Source: Mycobacterium simiae
GTDB taxonomy: Bacteria > Actinomycetota > Actinomycetes > Mycobacteriales > Mycobacteriaceae
Direction of reading: 5' to 3'
Length of the DNA stretch: 64,000 bases
Assembly: GCF_010727605.1 (NCBI RefSeq)
Contig: NZ_AP022568.1
Span: 1,612,001-1,676,000, forward strand
The first letter of the stretch is position 1. Each line of letters starts with the position of its first letter. Position numbers and translations under genes: made by a program. A model generated the notes under the pieces. That model was not told the origin of the DNA. It was given only the letters and a program-made list of their open reading frames with translations, and did not search any database. Below, piece after piece: positions 1 to 9,992 of this stretch.

Positions 1-489
1 GAACAGCGCGGCGTGCTCCGGTGAACCGGCGACGGCCCGGGCCGCACCGGGGTCGACGTCGGCGGGGGCGTTGACGGCCGGGCCCGCCACGCGGACTCCG
101 TCTCGGTAACGGGCCCAATAGATTTCGCGCCGACGGGCGTCGGTGACGACCAGGGTTTCGCCGGGGGTCAGCACGCCGATGGCGTCCAGGCTGCACACGC
201 CGTGCACCGGGATGTCCAGCGCATGACCGTACGCGGCAGCCGTGGCCATCCCCGCCCGCAGGCCGGTGAACGGTCCGGGGCCGCAGCCCACCACGACAGC
301 GTCCAGGTCGGCCATCCTCAGCCCGGCGTCGGCCAATGCGCCCAGCGCGTTGGGCGTGAGTCGTTCGGCGTGGGCGCGGGCGTCGACGGTGACGCGCTGG
401 GCCAGCACGGTGCACGCCGCGCCGTCGTGGCGGACCACACCTGCGGTCACGGCCGGGGTGGAGGTGTCCAAGGCAAGCAGCAGATTCAC
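1..489 (-). CDS. tsaB: TsaB, tRNA N6-threonylcarbamoyladenosine (t6A) biosynthesis protein (3' end outside window)
   Basis: The GTG start at 489 overlaps the tsaE stop by 4 nt (GTGA). The visible 163 residues begin VNLLLALDTSTPAVTAG, the ASKHA phosphate-binding start of the TsaB/YeaZ family, and include VVVGCGPGPFTGLRAGM, the family's conserved glycine-rich segment. TsaB is a scaffold partner of TsaD and TsaE in making t6A37 on ANN-decoding tRNAs in the cytoplasm. The family is usually about 210 residues, so roughly 50 C-terminal residues lie beyond base 1. Position next to tsaE matches the M. tuberculosis Rv3421c-Rv3422c order, where rimI and tsaD follow. Identification is firm; only completeness is limited. 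Confidence 0.93.
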   Translation of the reverse strand, partial: MNLLLALDTSTPAVTAGVVRHDGAACTVLAQRVTVDARAHAERLTPNALGALADAGLRMADLDAVVVGCGPGPFTGLRAGMATAAAYGHALDIPVHGVCSLDAIGVLTPGETLVVTDARRREIYWARYRDGVRVAGPAVNAPADVDPGAARAVAGSPEHAALF

Positions 490-971
490 GTGTGCGCCCA
501 CCGCCAGGTCGCAATCCGGACGTCGGAGTGGCTGAGCCGCTCCAGCCGGATATCGAGATGGCGTTCGGCCAGGCGTTCGGCCAGGCCCTCGCCCCACTCC
601 ACCACGACGACCGCATCCTCGAGGTCGGTGTCCAGATCCAGCGAATCGAGCTCACCGAGCAGGTCGGCGCCCCGGTGGTCCAGCAGCCGATAGACGTCGA
701 CGTGAATCATCGCCGGCGCATTCGCCCGGCGCGGCGGGTGTACCCGGGCCAGCACGTAGGTGGGCGAGGTGACCGGACCGTCGACGTCCATCGCCTCGGC
801 GATTCCCTTGGCCAGCACCGTTTTTCCCGCCCCGAGCGGGCCGGACAGCACGACGACGTCGCCGGCGCGCAGCTCCCGGCCCAGCTGCGCCCCGAGGGCA
901 ATGGTGTCCTCGACGCGCTCGCAGGTGGCCGTGCCCGACCCGGAACTCAACGGTGCTCGCTGGTCAACCAC
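486..971 (-). CDS. tsaE: TsaE, P-loop ATPase of t6A biosynthesis
   Basis: 161 residues with a Walker A motif GPLGAGKT at about residues 44-51, then the TSPTYVLARVHPP segment and HVDVYRLLD typical of TsaE/YjeE. TsaE binds TsaB-TsaD and hydrolyses ATP to drive t6A cycling. The start at 971 overlaps the upstream hydrolase stop (964) by 8 nt and the stop overlaps tsaB by 4 nt, so hydrolase-tsaE-tsaB are probably translated from one message. Length is normal for the family. It corresponds in context to Rv3422c. Confidence 0.95.
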   Translation of the reverse strand: MVDQRAPLSSGSGTATCERVEDTIALGAQLGRELRAGDVVVLSGPLGAGKTVLAKGIAEAMDVDGPVTSPTYVLARVHPPRRANAPAMIHVDVYRLLDHRGADLLGELDSLDLDTDLEDAVVVVEWGEGLAERLAERHLDIRLERLSHSDVRIATWRWAHT

Positions 972-2079
972 GGCGCCGCCACCGATGCTGCATCCGGCGG
1001 TACCACAGCGTCATCCGGCCCGGGCTGGCGCGGTTGACCAGCCGGACCAGACCCTCGTTGATCGCCTCGGGTTTATCCAGCAGCGCAAGGTGACTGGCCC
1101 CGTGGACGATGACCAGCTCGGATTGCGGCAGCGAAGCCGCCATCTTCCGCGAGTATTCGTCCGGCGTGATCAGATCGTGGTCGCCGCAGGCGATCAGCGT
1201 CGGGATTCTCAGCAGCGTCCACAATCCGGCGGTTTCGTCGTGCTCTTCCAGCGCCCGCATAAACCCCACCAGTGTCGGAATCGGGGTGGCGTTCATCATT
1301 CGCTGGGAGAACGCGTCCAGACTCCGGCTGACCTGCAGATCGCTATAGGAGGCGGCTCGCAGCACCGGGCCGATGAGCGAGCGCGACACGTTGCGACCGC
1401 GGTGCATGAGTTTGGGAGCCGACCGTGCGGTGAACCGAAATGCTTCCACCGCAGGGTTTTTCAGAATCTCACCCAACGGTGACCGGGTCACCCCTTCGGC
1501 GGCCGTGGAAATCAGCGCCGCACCGACGATCCGGGTGCCGTAATGCTCGGGGTATTGCCGGGCATGCGACAACACCGTCATCCCACCCATCGAGTGACCG
1601 ACCAGGATGATGACGCCGCGCGGAGCGACCTCGGCCAGCACGCTCTGCAGATCCTGCCCGAGCTGGGTCAGGGTATAGGTCTCCGGTGAGGCTTCCCCGG
1701 ACCGGCCGTGCCCGCGCTGATCGTAGAAGATCATCCGCACGCGCGGTCCCCACTTCTCGGCGAGCCGCTTGCGCTGGAAGTAGAAAGCGCCCATTCGTAG
1801 GCAGAAGCCGTGCACGAACACCATCGTCAGCGGCGCGTCCACCGGCCCGACCTCCCGCACCGCCAGTGGCACCCCGTCGCGCGTGGTCACCACGTAGCTG
1901 CGGTCGCTGTGCATCCGGTCGAAATCCTCACCGGCGTACGGGTCTTCGACGAGGCTGACGCGTTGCGTCATCGACCGGCGCACCGAGGCGCCGACGATGG
2001 TCGCGACCGCGGTCAGCCCCGCACCCCCGGCAAGCCACGTCCTTCCCCCGTGTCGCCGGCGAATCTCCTCATCGCTCAA
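964..2079 (-). CDS. Alpha/beta-fold hydrolase, membrane-anchored N-terminus
   Basis: 371 residues. A hydrophobic stretch near residues 14-32 could be an N-terminal anchor. The alpha/beta hydrolase core follows: [10 protein letters not shown] oxyanion region (about 88-97), DQRGHGRSG, nucleophile elbow GHSMGG with Ser163, an acid in CGDHDLITP and a histidine in GASHLALLD. All triad positions are present, so it should be active; the substrate cannot be read from the sequence. It sits between alr and tsaE, overlapping both by about 8-11 nt, so it is part of that operon. M. tuberculosis, as I recall, lacks a gene here, while other mycobacteria carry one. Confidence 0.85.
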   Translation of the reverse strand: MSDEEIRRRHGGRTWLAGGAGLTAVATIVGASVRRSMTQRVSLVEDPYAGEDFDRMHSDRSYVVTTRDGVPLAVREVGPVDAPLTMVFVHGFCLRMGAFYFQRKRLAEKWGPRVRMIFYDQRGHGRSGEASPETYTLTQLGQDLQSVLAEVAPRGVIILVGHSMGGMTVLSHARQYPEHYGTRIVGAALISTAAEGVTRSPLGEILKNPAVEAFRFTARSAPKLMHRGRNVSRSLIGPVLRAASYSDLQVSRSLDAFSQRMMNATPIPTLVGFMRALEEHDETAGLWTLLRIPTLIACGDHDLITPDEYSRKMAASLPQSELVIVHGASHLALLDKPEAINEGLVRLVNRASPGRMTLWYRRMQHRWRRRG

Positions 2080-3244
2080 CAGTTTCGGCCTCGCGGTAGG
2101 TCCGGGTGATCCGTCCCCGTGGACTGGTCACCACTTCGTAGTGGATGGTGCCGAGCAGATCGGCCCAATCCTGCGCGGTGGGTTCGCCGTTGACGCCGGG
2201 ACCGAACAGGATCGCCTCGTCGCCCTCCGTCACGTCGAGGTGACCGGGGCCCAGGTCGACGAGGAATTGGTCCATGCAGATCCGTCCGACACCGGGGCGA
2301 CGCCGGCCGTTGATCAAGACCTCGAGCCGCCCGCCCAGGGACCTGAAGATCCCGTCGGCGTAACCGATCGGCAGCAGCGCCACCGTGGTGTCGCGCTCGG
2401 CGACCCAGGTATGCGCATACGATACGCCTTCGCCGGCACGAACCGACTTCACCAACGCCACAGCACATTTCACGGTCATGGCCGGTAGCAGTCCCATGTC
2501 ACCGCGTTCGGGGACGGGACTCAGGCCGTACACCGCGATACCGGGCCGCACCATGTCGAAGGCCAGGTCGGGGCGCGACATCGTCGCCGACGAGTTGGAC
2601 AGGTGGGCGATCTCGAATCGCAGGCCCTGGTTGCGTGCGGCGGTCAGCATCTCGCTGAAGCGGCTGCGTTGAACGTCGTTGATCGTGTTGTCCGGCTGGT
2701 CGGCGAACACCATGTGCGACATGAGCGCGCGCACCCGCACGGCGTCCTCGGCGCGGGCCCGGCGCAATGCGGTCAGCATCGCCGGATAGTGGGCCGGGGG
2801 CACCCCGTTGCGGTTCAGCCCGGTGTCCACCTTGACGCTCACCGTGGCGGTTCGTCCGGTACGGCGCACGGCGTCCAGCAGCTCGTCGAGTTGACGCACC
2901 GCGGACACCGCAATCTCGACGTCGGCCAGCAGCGCCGGCCCGAAGTCGATGCCCGGCGGGTGCAGCCAAGCCAGCACCGGCGCGGTGATGCCGGCCGCAC
3001 GCAGTGCCAGCGCCTCGTCGACGGTGGCCACACCCAGTTCGGCGGCACCGGCCGCCAGCGCCGCGCGCGCCACTGGGACCGCTCCGTGACCGTAGCCGTC
3101 GGCTTTGACGACGGCCATCACCTGGGCTGAGCCGGCGTGCTCCCGCAGTACCCGTACGTTGTGTGCGATCGCCCCGAGGTCCACGACGGCCTGGGCGACG
3201 ACGCCGGGTGCAAGGGATAGCGGGGTAGCTGCCACGGCCGCCAT
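2069..3244 (-). CDS. alr: Alanine racemase
   Basis: PLP enzyme converting L-alanine to D-alanine for peptidoglycan. From the ATG at 3244 the protein has 391 residues; an in-frame upstream start at 3313 would add 23 residues with no family similarity. PLP lysine lies in [10 protein letters not shown] (about Lys47) and the catalytic tyrosine in GVSYAHTW of the C-terminal domain. [14 protein letters not shown] is the conserved substrate-site loop. The 3' end overlaps the downstream hydrolase start by 11 nt. It corresponds to Rv3423c. Confidence 0.95.
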   Translation of the reverse strand: MAAVAATPLSLAPGVVAQAVVDLGAIAHNVRVLREHAGSAQVMAVVKADGYGHGAVPVARAALAAGAAELGVATVDEALALRAAGITAPVLAWLHPPGIDFGPALLADVEIAVSAVRQLDELLDAVRRTGRTATVSVKVDTGLNRNGVPPAHYPAMLTALRRARAEDAVRVRALMSHMVFADQPDNTINDVQRSRFSEMLTAARNQGLRFEIAHLSNSSATMSRPDLAFDMVRPGIAVYGLSPVPERGDMGLLPAMTVKCAVALVKSVRAGEGVSYAHTWVAERDTTVALLPIGYADGIFRSLGGRLEVLINGRRRPGVGRICMDQFLVDLGPGHLDVTEGDEAILFGPGVNGEPTAQDWADLLGTIHYEVVTSPRGRITRTYREAETVER

Positions 3245-3352
3245 TGTCCCAGAGGACGGGTTACGGCATGGCGCAGTGTGCGGCCAGGGTGGCGACACGC
3301 CGGGCCGGCCCACCGTGAGCGCACACCGAAAACCGTGCGCGCCCGGCCGCCG

Positions 3353-4744
3353 TCAGTGCGCGAAGTGCTCCGCACGGTAGTGGCCGCCCGGCTTGAGTTT
3401 GTCCAGGGACGCCAGCGCGCTGCGGGCGTCGTCGTGCAACGCGCGGGCCAGGTCGGCCGATAGCCCTTCGCGCACCACCACGCGCAGCACGGACACGTTG
3501 GTGGCGTTGTCCGGCATCGTGTAGGCGGGCACCTGCCAGCCGAAGCCGCGCAGCTCGTGGGAGACGTCGAATTCGGTATAGCCCAGGCCACGGGCCAGCC
3601 GGAACGCCACCACCGGGATCGCCGAGCCGTCGGAGATCAGCTCGCAGTGCTCGCCGGTCCGCAGCTGTTCGCCCAGCCAGCGTGCCGTCGACGACAACGT
3701 CTGCATCACCTGGGTGTAGCCCTCGCGGCCCAGCCGCAGGAAGTTGTAGTACTGACCCACCACCTGGTTGCCCGGGCGGGAGAAGTTCAGCGTGAACGTC
3801 GGCATGTCCCCGCCCAGGTAGTTCACGTGGAACACCAGTTCCTCGGGCAGGTACTCCTTGCTGCGCCACACGACGAACCCGACGCCGGGGTAAGTCAGCC
3901 CGTATTTGTGGCCGCTGACGTTGATCGACACCACCCGCGGCAGCCGGAAGTCCCATTTCAGCTCGGGGTGCAGGAAGGGCACCACAAAGCCGCCGCTGGC
4001 GGCATCGACATGCACCGGAACGTCCACACCGCCTTGTGCGGCGAGCTTGTCCAGGGCGGCGCAGATGTCGGCGATGGGTTCCAGCTCGCCGGTATAGGTG
4101 GTGCCCAGGATGGCGACCACGCCGATGGTGTCCTCGTCGACGGCGTCGACGACTTGTTCGGGGGTGATGACGTAACGCCCCTCCTCCATCGGCAGGTACC
4201 GCGGTTCGACGTCGAAGTAGCGGCAGAACTTCTCCCAGACGACCTGGACGTTGGCGCCCATCACCAGGTTCGGGGTGCGGCCCTTCCAGCCGTTTTTTGC
4301 AGAGCCGACCTGCTGCCGCCACCGCCACTTCATCGCCAGGCCGCCCAGCATGACGGCCTCGCTGGAGCCGATGGTGGACACCCCGACGGCGCTGCTCGGG
4401 TCGTCGTCGCGCAGGCCCTCGGCGTGGAACAGGTCGGCCACCATGCAGACGCAGCGCTGCTCGATGGCCGCGGTGGCGGGGTATTCGTCCTTGTCGATCA
4501 TGTTCTTGTCGAACGTCTCGGCCATCAGCCGCCCGGCCTCCGGATCCATCCAGGTGGTGACGAAGGTGGCCAAGTTCAGCCGCGAACTGCCGTCCAGCAT
4601 CAGTTCGTCGTGAATGAAGCGGTACGCGGCTTCGGGATCCATCGACTCGTCGGGCAGCCGCAGCGCCGGCACCGGCGCGGTGAACAGCCGACCGGTGTAG
4701 GCGGGAGTAATCGAATGGGCCGGCATGGACGGGTGTTGGGGCAT
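3353..4744 (-). CDS. gadB: Glutamate decarboxylase (PLP-dependent)
   Basis: 463 residues of the group II decarboxylase family. The PLP lysine is in SINVSGHKYG (Lys280), with the cofactor aspartate in HVDAASGGF (Asp247) and the STIGSSEAVMLGG segment (123-135). It turns glutamate into GABA and CO2, consuming a proton, which suits acid tolerance or the GABA shunt. A Shine-Dalgarno sequence GGAAGGA precedes the ATG. It lies 13 nt after the nnr stop on the same strand, so the two are probably cotranscribed. It corresponds to Rv3432c; the intervening M. tuberculosis genes Rv3424c-Rv3431c are absent here. Confidence 0.94.
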   Translation of the reverse strand: MPQHPSMPAHSITPAYTGRLFTAPVPALRLPDESMDPEAAYRFIHDELMLDGSSRLNLATFVTTWMDPEAGRLMAETFDKNMIDKDEYPATAAIEQRCVCMVADLFHAEGLRDDDPSSAVGVSTIGSSEAVMLGGLAMKWRWRQQVGSAKNGWKGRTPNLVMGANVQVVWEKFCRYFDVEPRYLPMEEGRYVITPEQVVDAVDEDTIGVVAILGTTYTGELEPIADICAALDKLAAQGGVDVPVHVDAASGGFVVPFLHPELKWDFRLPRVVSINVSGHKYGLTYPGVGFVVWRSKEYLPEELVFHVNYLGGDMPTFTLNFSRPGNQVVGQYYNFLRLGREGYTQVMQTLSSTARWLGEQLRTGEHCELISDGSAIPVVAFRLARGLGYTEFDVSHELRGFGWQVPAYTMPDNATNVSVLRVVVREGLSADLARALHDDARSALASLDKLKPGGHYRAEHFAH

Positions 4745-4757
4745 GCGGAAATCCTTC

Positions 4758-6188
4758 CTAGAGAGCAGCCAGGGCGGCGCGGATGTGCGGCACGATGCGT
4801 GACGCCGACGTCGGGGCCTCGCCCGGCCCCGGGTCGGCGGCCGACAGCGCCGCCGCGCGCGCGTGCACGAACGCCCCGGCCGCGGCGGCCTCGGCGGCGG
4901 GCAACCCGGATGCCAGCAACGCGCCGATCATCCCGGACAGCACGTCGCCGGAGCCGGCCGTCGCGGCCCAGGACTGACCGGCCGGGTTGAGATAGACCGG
5001 TCCGCCGGGGTCGGCGATGACGGTGACATTGCCCTTGAGCAGCACGGTGACGCCCAGCGCGTCGGCCAGTTTGCGGCAGGCGCCCACCCGGTCGTCGCCC
5101 GGCGGATTACCCGCCAACCGGGCGAACTCACCGGCGTGCGGTGTCAGCAGCGTCGGCGCCTTCCGATTGGCGACCAGGTCGGGATGGGCCGCCAGGATGG
5201 TCAACCCGTCGGCGTCGACGAGGACCGGCAGATCGGTGTCGAGTGCGAACCACAGCGCGGCGGCGCCGACATCGTCGGTGCCCAACCCCGGCCCCACGAC
5301 CCAGGCCTGCACCCGGCCGGCCGCCGCGGGGGTGGGTGTGGCGATGACCTCGGGCCATGCCGCGAGAACCTGGCTGTGGCCGCTGCCCGCGTAGCGGACC
5401 ATGCCGGAGGTGGCCGCGACCGCGGCACCGGTGCACAGCACGGCCGCGCCCGGATAGGTTGACGAGCCGGCCAGGATGCCGGTCACGCCCTGGGTGTACT
5501 TGTCGTCGTGCGGACCGGGCACCGGCCAGCGCGCGACGACGTCGGCGGCCTCGAAGCCGAGCGTGTCGGTGTCGGGCAGAGCCAGGCCGATGTCGATCAG
5601 CGCGACCCGACCGCAGTCGGCCAGCGCGTGCACCGGTTTGAGGCCGCCGAAGGTGACCGTGAGCGTGGCGTGCACCGCAGGCCCGGTGACCGCGCCGGTC
5701 GCCACGTCGATGCCGCTGGGGATGTCGACGGCGACCACTGGGATCTCGGCGCCGTCCGGCCTTATCGCCGCGGCGAATACCTCGGCGGCCGCGGGCCGCA
5801 GTGGCCCGGACCCCGAAATGCCGACCACGCCGTCGATGACGAGATCGGTTGTTGCCGCGACCTTTTCCACGATGCGTCCGCCGGCCTTGCGGAACGCGGC
5901 CAGCCCCTTGCGGTGGGCGCGGTCCGGGTTGAGCAGCACCGCGTCGGCGGCGGCGCCGCGCCGCAGCAGAAAGGTCGCCGCCCACAGCGCGTCACCGCCG
6001 TTGTCACCGGAGCCGACGACCGCACACACCCGCCGGCCCACGACGCCGCCGGTGCGCTCGGTCAGCTCGTTGAGAATCTCGGTGGCCAGCCCGAACGCCG
6101 CACGCTTCATCAAGGCACCGTCGGGCAGGCTGGCCAACAACGGCGCTTCGGCGTCGCGGATCGCTGCCACGGAGTAGTAATTCCGCAT
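4758..6188 (-). CDS. nnr: Bifunctional NAD(P)HX epimerase / ADP-dependent NAD(P)HX dehydratase
   Basis: 476 residues from the ATG at 6188 (MRNYYSV...), the start that matches Rv3433c; an ATG 21 nt upstream is possible. The N-terminal half (about 1-215) is a YjeF_N epimerase domain with VVGSGDNGGDALWAA; the C-terminal half (about 225-476) is a ribokinase-like YjeF_C dehydratase domain with TAGSGDVLSGMIGALL. Together they repair hydrated NADH and NADPH. The fused arrangement is usual in bacteria. gadB follows after 13 nt. Confidence 0.94.
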   Translation of the reverse strand: MRNYYSVAAIRDAEAPLLASLPDGALMKRAAFGLATEILNELTERTGGVVGRRVCAVVGSGDNGGDALWAATFLLRRGAAADAVLLNPDRAHRKGLAAFRKAGGRIVEKVAATTDLVIDGVVGISGSGPLRPAAAEVFAAAIRPDGAEIPVVAVDIPSGIDVATGAVTGPAVHATLTVTFGGLKPVHALADCGRVALIDIGLALPDTDTLGFEAADVVARWPVPGPHDDKYTQGVTGILAGSSTYPGAAVLCTGAAVAATSGMVRYAGSGHSQVLAAWPEVIATPTPAAAGRVQAWVVGPGLGTDDVGAAALWFALDTDLPVLVDADGLTILAAHPDLVANRKAPTLLTPHAGEFARLAGNPPGDDRVGACRKLADALGVTVLLKGNVTVIADPGGPVYLNPAGQSWAATAGSGDVLSGMIGALLASGLPAAEAAAAGAFVHARAAALSAADPGPGEAPTSASRIVPHIRAALAAL

Positions 6189-6257
6189 CGAATGCAGCAT
6201 TCCATGCAACGTTGTATTCGCGCACAGCGGTCGTTAAGGAGTGGTCCGTACATTTGG

Positions 6258-6287
6258 AAGACGCGACGCCTAAGACGCACAAGACGC
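6258..6287. repeat. Three direct copies of AAGACGC upstream of the methyltransferase
   Basis: The heptamer AAGACGC occurs at 6258-6264, 6272-6278 and 6281-6287, in the 121-nt divergent gap between nnr and the methyltransferase. A possible -10 hexamer TACATT lies just before, at 6249-6254. Short spaced direct repeats at this position could be a regulator binding site, but no palindrome or known box is present. Confidence 0.3.
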
Positions 6288-6309
6288 ATGACGGGAACGG
6301 GAGGGGCCG

Positions 6310-7245
6310 ATGGCGCGATCCGATGACGACACCTGGGACCTGGGAAACGGCGTGGGGGCCACGGCAACCGGCGTGGCGGTGGGACGCGCGCTGGCAACGC
6401 GGGCGCCCCAGCCGCTGATCAACGACCCGTTCGCGGAACCATTGGTGCGCGCGGTCGGCATCGATTTTTTCACCCGCCTCGCCAGCGGCGAGCTGGATCC
6501 CGCCGCGGTCGATGACAACGGTGACTTCGGGATGCTGGGCATGGCCGACATGATGGGCCTGCGCACCCGGTTCTTCGACGACTTCTTCGTCACCGCGGCC
6601 GCCGCCGGAATCCGGCAAGCGGTGATCTTGGCGTCCGGACTGGACGCGCGCGCCTACCGGCTGCCCTGGCCGGCCGGCACCACGGTCTTCGAAATCGACC
6701 AGTCCCAAGTCATCGAGTTCAAGACCGCGGCCATGGCTGAGCTGGGTGCCGCGCCGACGGCCGAGCGGCGGGCGGTGGCCGTCGACCTGCGCCACGATTG
6801 GCCGGCCGCGCTGCGCACTGCGGGCCTGGACCCCGGCAAACCCACCGCGTGGAGCGCCGAGGGCCTGCTGCCGTTCCTGCCGCCGGACGCGCAGGATCGC
6901 CTGCTGGACAACATCACTGAGCTCAGCGCGCCGGGCAGCCAGTTGGCCACCGAGAACGTGCAGGGCGCCGACGACGCCGTCGCGGCGATGGCCGAACGGA
7001 TTCGCCAGGTCACCGAGCAGTGGCGCGAGCACGGCTTCGACATCGAGATGACCGACCTCTGGTATGGCGGCGACCGCAACGACGTGGCCGTCTACCTCCG
7101 GTCGCACGGCTGGTCGACCACCGCCACCACAGTGCCGGAACTGGCTGCCAATTACGGTGTTTCGCTGCCGCCGCGGCCCGCGGCCAACCCCGACGCGGAA
7201 GCCACGCTCACCTCACTGCAATACGTGACCGCAACGCGGGCCTAG
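6310..7245 (+). CDS. Class I SAM-dependent methyltransferase (mycobacterial TIGR00027/LCMT-like family)
   Basis: 311 residues. The N-terminal [22 protein letters not shown] and [11 protein letters not shown] segments are signatures of the large mycobacterial family of putative SAM methyltransferases related to leucine carboxyl methyltransferase. [16 protein letters not shown] (about 105-120) is the SAM-binding loop and VFEIDQ (126-131) the acidic residue binding ribose. A strong ribosome site GGGAGGGG lies 6 nt before the ATG. The methyl acceptor is unknown for most members. The stop codon shares a CTAG with that of the convergent peptidase gene. Confidence 0.88.
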   Translation: MARSDDDTWDLGNGVGATATGVAVGRALATRAPQPLINDPFAEPLVRAVGIDFFTRLASGELDPAAVDDNGDFGMLGMADMMGLRTRFFDDFFVTAAAAGIRQAVILASGLDARAYRLPWPAGTTVFEIDQSQVIEFKTAAMAELGAAPTAERRAVAVDLRHDWPAALRTAGLDPGKPTAWSAEGLLPFLPPDAQDRLLDNITELSAPGSQLATENVQGADDAVAAMAERIRQVTEQWREHGFDIEMTDLWYGGDRNDVAVYLRSHGWSTTATTVPELAANYGVSLPPRPAANPDAEATLTSLQYVTATRA

Positions 7246-9134
7246 CCGTTGCCGGTTTCGCCGACCGCGCGCAGCGGCGGTATAGATGCCGCGGCGTCGA
7301 AGGATCTGGTCAGCCATTGGCTCATCGCGGCGGCCAGCGCCGCGCGATTTTCGCGCTTGACGATCTCGTGTCCGTCGTCGGCGAACAGCAGGTAGCGCAC
7401 GTCGCGGCCGGCTCGGCGCAGCGCGTCGACGATCTGTTCGGATTCGCTGACCGGGACGTTGGTGTCGTGCGCCCCGTGCACCACCAACAGCGGGGCGACC
7501 AGCGACTCGACCCGCCGCAGCGGTGACAGCTGCTCGAGCAGTTCACGGTCGCCGACCGGGTGGCCGTACTCGGGGTAGGCGGAGTCGGCGATCCATGGTT
7601 CGGTGTTGCGGTAGAACGTGGTCAGGTCGCTCATCCCGCAGATGCTGACTCCCGCGGCGAACAGGCCGGGATGAAACGTCAGGGCCGCCTGGGTCAGGTA
7701 GCCGCCGTAGGACCAGCCCGCGCAGGCGATTCGGCCCGGATCGGCAACCCCGCTGTCCAGCAGGAAGCGCACGCAGTCGGCGACGTCGTCGATCGCGGCG
7801 AAGCGCTTTTCCTTGTCGTCGGCGTGCAGGAAACTGCGGCCGAATCCGCCCGAGCCGCGGACATTCGGCGCCAGCACCAGGAACCCGTCGGTGACCAGTC
7901 GGGAGAAGATGTCGTTGTAGCCGGGCCGGGCTTGACCCTCCGGGCCGCCGTGCAGGAACACGACCGCACCCGCCGCACCGTCGGGGCACATCGGCCGGTA
8001 CAGCCAGGCATTGAGGTCCAGCCCGTCGCGGGCGGTGATCGTCTGCGGCTCGGCGAAAACCTCGGGAACCGCTGCACCGCGGTCGCGTTGGGTATCGATG
8101 GGTTCCCATTCCCGCGAACGCGGGTCCACCAATTCGACGGTTCGGGGCATGGCCGGCCCCTCCACGGTCATCGCGACCATCGAGCCGCCGGCGCTGATCG
8201 ACAACTCCCCGGCGACCGGCCCGGGTAACGGAATCGGCTCGGCCAGCGTGTAATCGGTGTATTCGAGAATCTGTAATTCGCTGCAGCCCTGCAGGTTCCA
8301 CAACAACGCGACGGTCGACAGGTCGTCGCTGACCGCGAACTCGGCCAGTTCACAGTCGGGCCGTTCGGCCACCACCGAATACTTGACGCCGTCCAACGTG
8401 ACGGTGACCTCCAGCAACCGGGCGTACTCGCAACCGTTGTCGCTGCGGATCAAGGCGCGTACGTACCCGTCGGCACCGGTGCCCGGGTTGTACAGCTTCG
8501 TCAGCTCACCGCTGAGCCCGTACCGGAGGCGGCGCGGCTGGTGGTCGTCGAGGATGATCCCCTCGGATGTGGTGGATCCGGGATCGGAAGGCAGTAAAGC
8601 GATTTCGGTCTGCCCGAACAACATGATCATCTCGTGGTAGCCGCGCGGCCCCACCCGGATCAGCGCCGCACCACCCCAGGCATCGACCAGCCGGCCGCCG
8701 GATCGACTGTCCAGCACGACGTGCCGGCCGTCGGTGGGATCGATCAGGCACGAGCGTCCCACGCCGTCCTCGCCCGTCAGGATCGCCGCGACTTGGGTTC
8801 CGTCCCACGCGATCAGTTCCGCGGTGCCGGCCTCTTGGTGGTCGATGCGCCACGCCATGCGATCGTCGGGATCGGTAGTGACGACCCAGATCTGGCTGCG
8901 CGAACCGCTGCCGTCCAGCGTCACCTGACAGGCCAGCCATTGGCCGTCCGGGGAGTGCATCACCCGGGAGACCGGACCCTCGACCGGCAGCTCCACATCC
9001 CGCGAAGAGCTGGCCCGCCAGCCACGCAAAAAGCGTTGTACGGCGCGAGGATAACCCCCGTCGTCGACGATGTGGGCGAATGCCGTGGCGTCCGGCGACA
9101 ACGATGCGCCGTAGATCTCGCGCACCTGCCCCAT
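7242..9134 (-). CDS. S9-family serine peptidase (prolyl oligopeptidase/acylaminoacyl-peptidase type)
   Basis: About 630 residues from the ATG at 9134; an upstream in-frame start at 9167 adds 11 residues. The N-terminal two thirds have the repeated strand character of a seven-bladed propeller. The C-terminal third is an alpha/beta hydrolase with [11 protein letters not shown], nucleophile motif [13 protein letters not shown], acid in GAHDTNVP and histidine in DDGHEI. There is no signal peptide, so it should cleave short peptides in the cytoplasm. It converges on the methyltransferase and shares a CTAG stop. Specificity is not predictable. Confidence 0.88.
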   Translation of the reverse strand: MGQVREIYGASLSPDATAFAHIVDDGGYPRAVQRFLRGWRASSSRDVELPVEGPVSRVMHSPDGQWLACQVTLDGSGSRSQIWVVTTDPDDRMAWRIDHQEAGTAELIAWDGTQVAAILTGEDGVGRSCLIDPTDGRHVVLDSRSGGRLVDAWGGAALIRVGPRGYHEMIMLFGQTEIALLPSDPGSTTSEGIILDDHQPRRLRYGLSGELTKLYNPGTGADGYVRALIRSDNGCEYARLLEVTVTLDGVKYSVVAERPDCELAEFAVSDDLSTVALLWNLQGCSELQILEYTDYTLAEPIPLPGPVAGELSISAGGSMVAMTVEGPAMPRTVELVDPRSREWEPIDTQRDRGAAVPEVFAEPQTITARDGLDLNAWLYRPMCPDGAAGAVVFLHGGPEGQARPGYNDIFSRLVTDGFLVLAPNVRGSGGFGRSFLHADDKEKRFAAIDDVADCVRFLLDSGVADPGRIACAGWSYGGYLTQAALTFHPGLFAAGVSICGMSDLTTFYRNTEPWIADSAYPEYGHPVGDRELLEQLSPLRRVESLVAPLLVVHGAHDTNVPVSESEQIVDALRRAGRDVRYLLFADDGHEIVKRENRAALAAAMSQWLTRSFDAAASIPPLRAVGETGNG

Positions 9135-9236
9135 CGTGTCAGCCTTCCATACTGCGAGTGCGATCACCGGTCAGCGCGTAGCGTGCCATATCGAGCCCCC
9201 GGCCATGCAAATCCGCGATCCCGGACGGGCCGCGGG

Positions 9237-9953
9237 TCAGCTGGGCAACTCGCCGCGATACCGGAAGCGCCGGAAGGCCGCCCGCGCCCGCGCCGGACTC
9301 CATTGCCGGTCTTGTTCGCCCCGGACCATCGGATAGAAACACAGCCCGATGAGGATCGACGTGAAATGACCTATCGCGGTGAAGTCCAGGCCATGCCGGG
9401 TCATGGTGAGCAGCGGAAAGCCGAAGATGACCAGCAGCACACCAAGATACAGCCAGCGCCATGGCCGCTCGATGCGATAGGTCAGCACCGCCATGATGGC
9501 GACGAGGAAATAGCTGACCCCGATATCGCGGGAGTGCACCAGTCGTTCCGAGGCATCATGTTCCTCGATCGCGAAGTACAGCACGCTTTCGCTGATATAG
9601 GTCGACAAGATGTGGCCGGTCAATCCGATGGTGAGCCACTTCAGGTGGCCGAGCCAATGCTCAACCGGGGCGAGAAACAGGGTGAACAACAGCAGATAGG
9701 GTTCCAGACTCTTGCCGTCGATCCACAGCAGGCTGGAAAACAGCACGGTGAGCGGGTCGGTGGCCAATTCGTGAATGTTGGTGGACCGGTGCAGCAATAC
9801 CGAGTGCAGTTCGCGGCCCGGGAGCTGATGCGCAATGATCGTCGTGATCAGCAGGACGGCCAGCCAGCCGTAGGTTAGCGGGGCACCGCTGACGTAATGC
9901 CAAACCGCGAGCGCCAGGCTCCGTAAACGCGCCCCCACCGATGCATTCGCCAC
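9237..9953 (-). CDS. Rhomboid-like intramembrane serine protease, actinobacterial type
   Basis: 238 residues with about six membrane segments (for example near 25-42, 72-93, 101-120, 150-165 and 170-188). SRDIGVSYFLVA holds a GxS motif like the rhomboid GxSx catalytic serine, and LDFTAIGHFTSILIG provides a histidine in a later membrane segment, giving a plausible Ser-His dyad. The start is a GTG. The substrate is unknown. It lies about 100 nt from the S9 peptidase and 40 nt from the DUF4436 pair, all on the minus strand, so they may form a membrane-protein group. Confidence 0.75.
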   Translation of the reverse strand: MANASVGARLRSLALAVWHYVSGAPLTYGWLAVLLITTIIAHQLPGRELHSVLLHRSTNIHELATDPLTVLFSSLLWIDGKSLEPYLLLFTLFLAPVEHWLGHLKWLTIGLTGHILSTYISESVLYFAIEEHDASERLVHSRDIGVSYFLVAIMAVLTYRIERPWRWLYLGVLLVIFGFPLLTMTRHGLDFTAIGHFTSILIGLCFYPMVRGEQDRQWSPARARAAFRRFRYRGELPS

Positions 9954-9992
9954 GGCGTCAACCTTCGCATGCCCGACGGCGCCGGCAAACGG